The notes under the pieces: model-generated
Seen by the model: only the letters and a program-made list of their open reading frames with translations
What the model was told of the DNA's origin: nothing
Databases searched by the model: none
In this document: piece after piece, positions 20,737-28,618 of the stretch
Layout: the number at the start of each line of letters is the position of its first letter
Numbering within the stretch: the first letter of the stretch is position 1
Program-made: the position numbers and the translations under genes
DNA from: Juglans regia
Lineage: Eukaryota > Streptophyta > Magnoliopsida > Fagales > Juglandaceae
Reading direction: 5' to 3'
NCBI RefSeq assembly: GCF_001411555.2
Contig: NC_049907.1
Span: 34,369,866 to 34,433,865 of the forward strand
DNA length: 64,000 bases

Positions 20737-21535
20737 TGATATGAACCCGCGGGAAAGGAATCTCTTGAACCCACAGTCAATTTGAAAACTCCCCAAGAAA
20801 GCCAAAATCAAGTCAATGGATGGAGAACCTAGACCCGATGAGAACTCGTTTCAAGAACCTAGATTATATCAAAATCTAGACCCGTTGAAGAACCCGTCTC
20901 AAGAACCCAGATTACAAAGGAGGAACGCCACAAAGGTTGTGATTTACCTTTGATAAGTTCAAAAGTTCAATTAAGAACAAGAGGAGTAAAACTCAACTCA
21001 CAATGAATAAATTCATCAAATTTCATAAACTCTGATTAGAATGAGGCTACATAGAGTATTTAAAGCAAAACCTAATGAAACCCTAGCCAAAATAAACCCC
21101 CATCTTCCAAAAGTGCCCCTGGATGAACAGTGCCGCGGCTACAGTGCCGTGCTACAGTACTCGGCTACAGTAACCCTAACCCTAGTTCAATAAAATAATA
21201 ACTTTCCCAACATGCCCTTGCATAGGCTCCCTTAAGTGCTTCTCATAATAAACTCAATTATTCTAAACTAATAAAATAAGTTCTTTAAATGAATTAAATA
21301 AGTTGAAACCCTTCAAGAGTCCAAAGCCTTTAAGTCTTGTCGTTGCCCTCTTCCGTAGCTGATCAAATGAATTAAAATTGGATCTTCATCCTTCAAGCCC
21401 CATCTTGAATGTTGGGCTCTTGCTAAACTTGTCCCAAATGGATTACATCAATCCTTGCATTTTCTCATTGATCTTCTTGGCCCATCTGGAAGTTGCAAAT
21501 GATCTTTAAGACTAGACCCATCTTGGTTCCCATCA
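20737..21535 (-). repeat. LTR B, 3' LTR of element B
   Basis: 799 bp, reads TGATATGAACCC...GGTTCCCATCA on the plus strand, the reverse of LTRs A and D. The final 88 bases (21448-21535) are also coding: the pol-derived ORF of element B ends inside this LTR. Confidence 0.92.
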
Positions 21536-23154
21536 TTCCCCCTCTCCTCAAAATTATTCGACCTCGAATCTCCACCTGGATCAAAGGGAAAATTGTTAGT
21601 AACATCGAAAATAGTAGAAACATGATACTTACCTGGAAGATCCATTACATATGCATTTTCATTAATTTGTTTAAGAATTTGGAATAGTCCATCCGAGCTA
21701 CTCATGTCATCAACTAGTAAAGACTTTAAATCTGAAGGAGGATATTGATTAAGTAAACAAACAATTTCAATTGGTGAAAATTTAGTAGTAGCATGAACAC
21801 TCCAATTATATGTAAACTCAATGAATGGCAAACAATACTCCCACAAATGTTCATGAAGTACATCTAAAGTTTTCTTCGAACCAAAATGACCACTCCAATA
21901 TGCATGCTCAATGAATGGCAAATGATACTCCCGCAAACATTCATGCAACATGTCTGAAATCTTATTTTCACGAGAATGACCACTCCAATTATATGCAAAC
22001 TCAATGAAAAGTAAATGATACTTCCGCAAACGTTCATGCAACACGTCAATGTATGGCAAATGATACTCCCACAAATGTTCATGCAATACATCAATAAATG
22101 ACAAATGATACTTCCACAAATGTTCGTGCAACAAGTCTTTGAATGGCAAATGGTATTCCCACAAACAGTCATGCAACACAACAAAAATTTTCCTTACACC
22201 ATGGTTACCCAACAAACCAGCATGTCCATCACACACAAGCAACTTACGCATAAAACTAGTAGGCACACAAAATCTATTCATTCTAAACAAGTACCAATCT
22301 AGTTTATAGAACTTACCAAAAGATGCATTCTCACATGTTCCAAACACACTAGCAAAGTCATCATTATTAGCATGCAATTCCTTATCATATTCAAATCTCA
22401 ACAATTTCGCATCTAAAATGAAGACAAGGACATACCTTCTTGCTAAAGTATCAACCACAAAATTTTTCATACCTTGTGTGTATTTGAATACATAAGGAAA
22501 AGTCTCAATACAATCCTCCCGCTTAGTATGCATTCTAGTCAACAACTTACCTTGTCCCTTTAAGTGTGTCAATGACTCTTGTTTTTCCAAGAAAGGTCGA
22601 TTAAGAATTGTCGCACCTGGCATAAAATCAATGGAGTGCTCTATCTCCCTAAAAGGTGGCAATCCACAAAAGACACCACTAGGAAACATGACCTCATATC
22701 CCTGCAACAAAGAGACAACAATACTAGGCAAACATACGTCAAGTCCGTTAGGATTAAGACTCGCCTTAGCACAAAAACTCACTTTTCTCTTTGTTTTTCT
22801 CTCACTTTCTTCACACTCTTTTTTCTTTCCACTCTTTTTTTCTTTTTCACTCTCTTTTTCATAATTACTTTTCAACTCATTCTCTCTTTTGCTTGAGGTT
22901 TTAGTCTCACCCTCTTCTTTTTTCGATCTCATTTTTCTGTCTTTCTCCATTTCGGTCTCACTGTTTCTTTTCTTCTCAATCTCACCTTCACTCTTTCTTT
23001 TCAGCACAATCTCACTTTCACTGTCACCTTCACTCTTACTATTAAGCTCATTCACACTTTTTCTTGAGGTTTCAGCCTCACCCAAATCTTTTCCCTTTGG
23101 TGGTTCGGTCTTCTCCTTTGCTACAACTTGATCATTTTTGTCCCACTTTGGTTT
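21448..23154 (-). pseudogene. Element B deletion-fused pol ORF with six integrase-derived repeats
   Basis: Open in one frame from just after the gag stop (23155-23157) to 21448, about 568 codons. Order on the minus strand: Lys/Glu/Ser linker (to about residue 130); the pre-RT segment (LPPFREIEHSIDF, PGATILNRPF); then, with RT removed, the end of RNase H (LTHLKGQGKLLTRM, ETFPYVFKYTQGM, VDTLARRYVL); the integrase N-terminal region (HAGLLGNHGVRK). Six copies of an LHEHLWEYHLPFIE-like unit follow (about 22184-21795), then the post-core integrase segment (VHATTKFSPIEIV) and a C terminus with MDLPGKYHVSTIF. RT catalytic residues, the integrase CxxC and all DDE positions are gone. The ORF ends 29 codons inside the LTR. 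It is called a pseudogene because it derives from pol, but apart from the one stop upstream it is fully open. Confidence 0.85.
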
Positions 23155-24060
23155 TCAAGAAGTACTAGAAACCGAAGTATACCTTGATGTACCCTTTCCA
23201 AAAAGCCATCTCTCCACCTTCATAGCCATGTGCACCATGTCCTCTACCTCCTCATAATGTTGCAACTCAACTACATTGGCTATCTCCCTATTCAACCCAC
23301 TCAAAAATCTTTTCATTATGGCCTCCCGATCCTCCACTACATTAGCCCGAATCATAGCCACCTCCATCTCCTTATAGTAGTCCTCTACACTCCTAGACCC
23401 CTGTATAAGATTTTGTAATTTTTGGTAGAGGTCTCTATAGTAGTGGCTAGGTACAAATCTCCACCTCATGATAACTTTCAACTCTCTCCATGTTTCTACA
23501 GGCCTCTCAAAATTCCTCCTCCTATTGGATACTAATTGATCCCACCAAATAATGGCATAATCAGTGAACTCAATTACAGCCAACTTCATCTTTTTCTGCT
23601 CAGAGTAATTATGACAATCAAACACCAACTCTATTCTTTTCTCCCACTCTAAATAAACTTCAGGGTCAGTTTTACCTTGGAATGATGGTATTTTCATTTT
23701 GATGCTTCCAAGGTTCTTATCTACTCTATCTCGACCCCCTGAGTTTGCCCTAAGGCCTCTTCCATGCCTAACTCTTCTATGTCTACCCAATCCAACTTCA
23801 GATGTTAGCACTTCCTCATCCTCACCATACTCTCCATTCTCATACCCATTCTTAATATTAGGCTCATGTCGCCTCCTATCTTTCTCTGCTTGCAGATTTC
23901 TAACCATTGCTTCTTGATTATCCATGCTATTCCTCACTTCACCTAACACCAAGTTCAACCGCTCAAACTCATGTTGCATGGCATGCAACACAAAGGATGA
24001 GTTATCTACTCGCCCCCTTGGTGATGAGCTACTCCGATGAGACATTACAAGGTGCTGCAC
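23155..24060 (-). CDS. Element B gag
   Basis: 301 residues starting at the ATG at 24060. The N-terminal part is coiled-coil-like (QHEFERLNLVLGEVRNSM), followed by basic RRH-rich sequence. A Retrotrans_gag (capsid-like) domain covers roughly residues 115-290, with DPEVYLEWEKR, IIWWDQL, RRNFERPVETWRELK and YYRDLYQKLQNL as its best-conserved segments. No CCHC zinc knuckle follows. The terminal TGA is in phase with the downstream pol-derived ORF. It could be a point nonsense mutation in an originally continuous gag-pol frame of about 870 codons, or a readthrough stop. It is the most intact gag in the window and would assemble particles if expressed. Confidence 0.85.
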   Translation of the reverse strand: MQHLVMSHRSSSSPRGRVDNSSFVLHAMQHEFERLNLVLGEVRNSMDNQEAMVRNLQAEKDRRRHEPNIKNGYENGEYGEDEEVLTSEVGLGRHRRVRHGRGLRANSGGRDRVDKNLGSIKMKIPSFQGKTDPEVYLEWEKRIELVFDCHNYSEQKKMKLAVIEFTDYAIIWWDQLVSNRRRNFERPVETWRELKVIMRWRFVPSHYYRDLYQKLQNLIQGSRSVEDYYKEMEVAMIRANVVEDREAIMKRFLSGLNREIANVVELQHYEEVEDMVHMAMKVERWLFGKGTSRYTSVSSTS

Positions 24061-24506
24061 AGAAGAATGTTAGTGGTAAAAAAGAAAACCTCACACACTC
24101 CCTTACGTGTTTCAACTCGAATAATGACACTCTACTCGTGTTTCACTCTTAATGGCTTTTTCCCGATAATAGTCTCACACTCTCTTGCCTTTTACCTCAA
24201 TAGTTTTTCCACTCAAGTTCTTTCAGAACTAAATGAACTCAATCAAGACAAGGCAACCTTGTTTTATCCCAACTAGTAATTAGATTCAGGAAACAAGAAC
24301 AAGAGAAACATGAAGGAATAAAAATGACACGAGAATCAATGAAGTTATACGAATGAAAGAGTAGAAATAAGACAAGATACCAACTTGAGTGATGTATGCA
24401 GCAGCCCCTTTGATGATAAGGTTCAATCAACAAATTTCTTTCTTTCTCATTGTTGTAACTATGTAGCAACTTTGAATATGCTACCTTCTCTTCTCTTCAA
24501 CTTCTT

Positions 24507-24643
24507 CTTTTTTTTTTTTTTTGAATTTTCTTTTCTTTTCTTTTCTTTTCTTTTCCTTTCCTTTCTTTTCTTTTCTTTTCTTTTCCTTTCCTTTCTTTTC
24601 TTTTCTTTTCTTTTCTTTTCTTTTCCTTTCTTTTCTTTTCTCT
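24507..24643 (-). repeat. Long purine tract in the leader of element B (minus strand)
   Basis: Seen as T/C-only sequence on the plus strand (TTTTC units, T15 run at the left end). It corresponds to 19086-19225 in element A and differs in length, as expected of a slippage-prone tract. Confidence 0.8.
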
Positions 24644-24962
24644 AATTCATCCACAAACAGCAATATTCAATTGTGAAAACCAACCAATTGAATTCAAACA
24701 CACAAACATGGACAATGAAATAGAAAAGAATCAATGGAACGACACTCCAAGCAATTGACAAACTTAGAGATGTAGGAAACCCTAGAATTTTGAAACCCTA
24801 CGTGATGCAAATTTCAGCCAAACCCAAAACCTTAAGAATTTCGGCAGCCTACTTTTTATTTCAAATTTTTTTTTTTTGGCAACCCTAGAACAATGAAGCC
24901 CTAGAATTAAATTTAAGGATACTAAAATTAAAAAGATAGAATCAAACCTGATTGGAAACCTT

Positions 24963-24975
24963 GCTCTGAATACCA
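24963..24975 (-). promoter_or_regulatory. Variant primer binding site of element B
   Basis: The reverse complement reads TGGTATTCAGAGC, the same one-base-longer variant as in element A, two bases inside LTR C. Confidence 0.8.
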
Positions 24976-24977
24976 AA

Positions 24978-25773
24978 TGATATGAACCCGTGGGAATGAA
25001 TTCCCTTGAACCCACAGTCAATTTGAAAACTCCCCAAGAAAGCCAAAATCAAGTCAATGGATGGAGAACCTAGACCCGATGAGAACTCGTTTCAAGAACC
25101 TAGATTATATCAAAATCTAGACCCGTTGAAGAACCCATCTCAAGAACCCAGATTACAAAGGAGGAACGCCACAAAGGTTGTGATTTACCTTTGATAAGTT
25201 CAAAAGTTCAATTAAGAACAAGAGGAGTAAAACTCAACTCACAATGAATAAATTCATCAAATTTTATAAATTTCATAATCTGATTAGAATGAGGCTACAT
25301 AGAGTATTTAAAGCAAAACCTAATGAAACCCTAGCCAAAATAAACCCCCATCTTCTAAAAGTGCCCCTGGATGAACAGTGCCGCGGCTACAGTGCCGTGC
25401 TACAGTACTCGGCTACAGTAACCCTAACCCTAGTTCAATAAAATAATAACTTTCCCAACATGCCCTTGCATAGGCTCCCCTAAGTCCTTCTCATAATAAA
25501 CTCAATTATTATAAACTAATAAAATAAGTTCTTTAAATGAATTAAATAAGTTGAAACCCTTCAAGAGTCCAAAGCCTTTAAGTCTTGTCGTTGCCCTCTT
25601 ACGTAGCTGATCAAATGAATTAAAATTGGATCTTCATCCTTCAAGCCCCATCTTGAATGTTGGGCTCTTGCTAAATTTGTCCCAAATGGATTACATCAAT
25701 CCTTGCATTTTCTCATTGATCTTCTTGGCCCATCTGGAAGTTGCAAATGATCTTTAAGACTAGACCCATCTTG
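24978..25773 (-). repeat. LTR C, 5' LTR of element B, truncated by 10 bp
   Basis: Collinear with LTR B until ...AGACCCATCTTG at 25773. There it switches directly into the protease region of element D; the terminal GTTCCCATCA present in LTR B is missing. The two sides share only TTG, a 3-bp microhomology. Confidence 0.88.
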
Positions 25774-25775
25774 AT

Positions 25776-27898
25776 TTGAGGAGTTGTATTAATTTGGCTA
25801 GCACTACTTTAGTTGAGAAATTGAATTTACGTATCTTGAAACACCCTAGACCATACATGTTGCACTGGTTGAGTGATTGTGGAGAGGTTAGGATAAATAA
25901 GCAAGTGCTAGTTTCTTTTTCAATTGGAAAATACCAAGACATGGTGCTTTGTGATGTAGTGTCTATGCATGCTAGTCATATTTTGTTAGGAAAGCCATGG
26001 CAGTATGATAGGAAGGTGATCCATGATGGGTTAAGGAACATGTACAGTTTTGAAAAAGATGGAAAAACAATCAAACTTGCTCCTTTAACTCCAACACAGG
26101 TCCATCGGGATCAATTGAAGCTGAAATGTGAGGTTACTCAAAACAGAAAGAGTGAAAATGAGAGTGATAAAAAAAGAAAGAGTAAAAGTGAGAGTGATCA
26201 AAAAGAAAAAAGTGAAAAGGAGATTGAGCAAACAAGGAAGAGTGAAAGTGAGAATGAGCTGAAAAGCAAGAGTGAAGGTGAGAGTGAAAGTGAAAGTGAG
26301 ATTGAGCTGAAAAGCAAGAGTGAATGTGAGATTGAGAAGAAAAGAAATAGTGAGACCGAAATGGAGAAAGAGAGAAAAATGAGAGAGAAAAAAGAAGAGG
26401 GTGAGACTAAGACCTCAAGCAAAAGAGAGAATGAGTTGAAAAATAATTATGAAGTCGAGAGTACAAAAAAAGATGAAGAAAAAGAGAGTGACAGAAAAAA
26501 AGAGAGTGAAAAGAAAAAAGAGTGTGAAAGGAAAAAAGAGAGTGAAAAAGAAAAAGAGAGTGGAAAGAAAAGAGAGTTTGAAGAAAGAGAGAGAAAAACA
26601 AAGAGAAAAGTGAGTTTTTATGCTAAGGCAAGTCTTAATCCTAACGAACTTGACGTATGTTTGCCTAGTATTGTTGTCTCTTTGTTGCAGGGATATGAGG
26701 TCGTGTTTCCAAGTGGTGTATTTAGTGGATTGCCACCCATTAGGGAGATAGAGCACTACATTGATTTTGTGACAGGTGCAACAATTCCTAACCGACCTTT
26801 CTTGGAAGAACATGAGTTATTGACACACTTAAAGGGAGAAGGTAAGTTGTTGACCATAATGCGTGCTAAGCGGGAGGATTCTATTGAGACTTTTGCTTAT
26901 GTATTCAAATACACACAAGGTATGGAAACTTTTGTGGTTGATGCTTTAGCAAGAAGGTATGTACTTATCTTCATTTTAGATGCAAAATTGTTAAAACTTG
27001 AATATGATAAGGAATTGCATGCTAATGATGATGACTTTGCTATTGTATATGGAACATGTGAGAAAGCATCGTTTGGTAAGTTCTATAAACTAGATTGGTA
27101 CTTGTTTAGAATGAATAGATTTTGTGTGCCTACTAGTTTTATGCGTAAGTTGCTTGTGTGTGATGGACATGCTGGTTTGTTGGGTAACCATGGTGTAAGG
27201 AAGACTTTTGTTGTGTTGCATGAACGTTTATGGAAATATCATTTGCCTTTCAAAGACGTGTTACACGAACGTTTGTGGGAGTATCATTTGTATTTCATTG
27301 ATTTTACATATAATTGGAGTGGTCATTTTGGTGAAAATAAGATTTCAGAAATGTTGCATGAACGTTTATGGGAGTATCATTTGCCATTCATTGACTTGTT
27401 GCATGAACATTTGCAGGAGTATTATTTGTCATTCATTGAGTTTGCATATTGGAGTGGTCATTTTGGTTCGAGGAAGACTTTAGATTTGCTTCATGAACAT
27501 TTGTGGGAGTATTCTTTGCCATTCATTGAGTTTACATATGATTGGAATGTTCATGCCACTACTAAATTTTCATCAATTGAAATTGTTTATAGACTTAATC
27601 AATTTCCTCCTTTAGATTTAAAATCTTCACCAGTTGATGATATGGGTAGCTTGGATGGACTAGTCCAAATTTTGAACAAATTAATGAAAATGCATATCTA
27701 ATGGATCTTCCAGGTAAGTATCATGTTTCTACTATTTTCAATGGTACTAACCACTTTCCCTTTGATCCAGGTGGAGATTCGAGGTCGAATCCTTTTGAGG
27801 AGAGGGGGAATGATGGGAACCAAGATGATCCTAGTCTTAAAGATCATTTGCAACTTCCAGATGGGCCAAGAAGATCAAAGAGACAATGCAAGGATTGA
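25776..27898 (+). pseudogene. Element D deletion-fused pol ORF with five integrase-derived repeats
   Basis: Open from the junction to 27701, 641 codons, then a 1-bp deletion near 27677 relative to element B shifts the frame. The C terminus continues in another frame (27701-27898) to the same end inside the LTR. Content: protease core without its Asp (LRSCINLAST, HILLGKPWQYDRK), about 170 residues of Lys/Glu/Ser/Arg linker, pre-RT segment (GLPPIREIEHYIDF), RNase H tail (ETFAYVFKYTQGM, VDALARRYVL), integrase N-terminal region, five LHE(R/H)LWEYHLPFI-like units (27211-27530), then VHATTKFSSIEIV. The deletions that remove RT and the integrase core match those of element B, so they predate both insertions. 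There is no conventional start codon visible after the truncation. Confidence 0.85.
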
Positions 27899-28618
27899 TG
27901 CAATCCACCTGAGATAAGTTTAGCAAGAGGCCAACATTCAAGATGGGGCTTGAAGGATGAGGATCCTGTTTTAATTCATTTGATCAGCTACGGAAGAAGC
28001 CAACGACAAGACTTAAAGGCTTTGGGCTCTTGAAGGGTTTCAACTTATTTAATTCATTTAAAGAACTTATTTTATTAGTTTAGAATAATTGAGTTTATTA
28101 TGGGAAGCACTTAAGGGGGCCTATGCAAGGACATGTTGGGAAAGTTATTATTTTATTGAACTAGGGTTAGGGTTACTGTAGCCGAGTACTGTAGCACGGC
28201 ACTGTAGCCGCGGCACTGTTCATCCAGGGGCACTTTTGGAAGATGGGGGGTTTATTTTGGCTAGGGATTCATTAGGTTTTCCTTTAAATATTCTATGTAG
28301 CCTCATTCTAATCAGATTATGAAGTTTATGAAATTTGATGAATTTATTCATTGTGAGTTGAGTTTTACTCCTCTTGTTCTTAATTGAACTTTTGAACTTA
28401 TCAAAGGTAAATCACAACCTTTATGGCGTTCCTCCTTTGTAATTTGGGTTCTTGAGACGGGTTCTTCAATGGGTCTAGATTTTAATATAATCTAGGTTCT
28501 TGAAACGAGTTCTCATCGGGTCTAGGTTCTCCATCCATTGACTTGATTTTGGCTTTCTTGGAGAGTTTTCAAATTGATTGTGGGTTCAAGGGAATTCCTT
28601 TCCCGCGGGTTCATATCA
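27811..28618 (+). repeat. LTR D, 3' LTR of element D
   Basis: 808 bp, TGATGGGAACC...GGGTTCATATCA, without the 28-bp duplication of LTR A. The right flank is GGAAT. It does not match the bases left of LTR A (TCAGC), so A and D are not the two ends of one simple insertion. Confidence 0.92.

Larger units (their letters stand above)
20737..25773 (-). mobile_element. Element B, inverted fusion-ORF gypsy element
   Basis: On the minus strand: 5' LTR (24978-25773), PBS (24963-24975), leader with purine tract, gag frame (24060-23155), pol-derived frame (to 21448), PPT complement (TTCCCCCTCTCCTC just right of 21535) and 3' LTR (20737-21535). Its 5' LTR lacks the outermost 10 bp, so no target duplication can be seen. 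It is about 5.0 kb, against the 6-8 kb usual for autonomous relatives, because protease, RT, most of RNase H and the integrase core are missing. Confidence 0.88.
25771..28618 (+). mobile_element. Element D, 5'-truncated fusion-ORF gypsy element
   Basis: It starts abruptly in the protease region (TTGATTTGAGG, equivalent to 20001 in element A), so its 5' LTR, leader and gag are missing. It runs through the linker, the fused pol ORF, a PPT (27797-27810, GAGGAGAGGGGGAA) and a full 3' LTR. Bases 20001-20721 of A and about 25771-26497 of D are near duplicates that flank inverted element B. The few substitutions between them (for example at 20192/25962) show they are two family members rather than one copied stretch. 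Confidence 0.88.

Noticed and set aside
22579..23131. Plus-strand frames rich in F, L and S opposite element B
   Set aside because: Antisense shadows of the Lys/Glu-rich linker codons (GAA/AAA read as TTC/TTT).
17921..28618. Reading LTR A and LTR D as the two ends of one 10.7-kb element with nested B
   Set aside because: Flanking 5-mers do not match, LTR A has a private duplication, about 0.7 kb of internal sequence is present on both sides of B, and LTR C is truncated at the junction.
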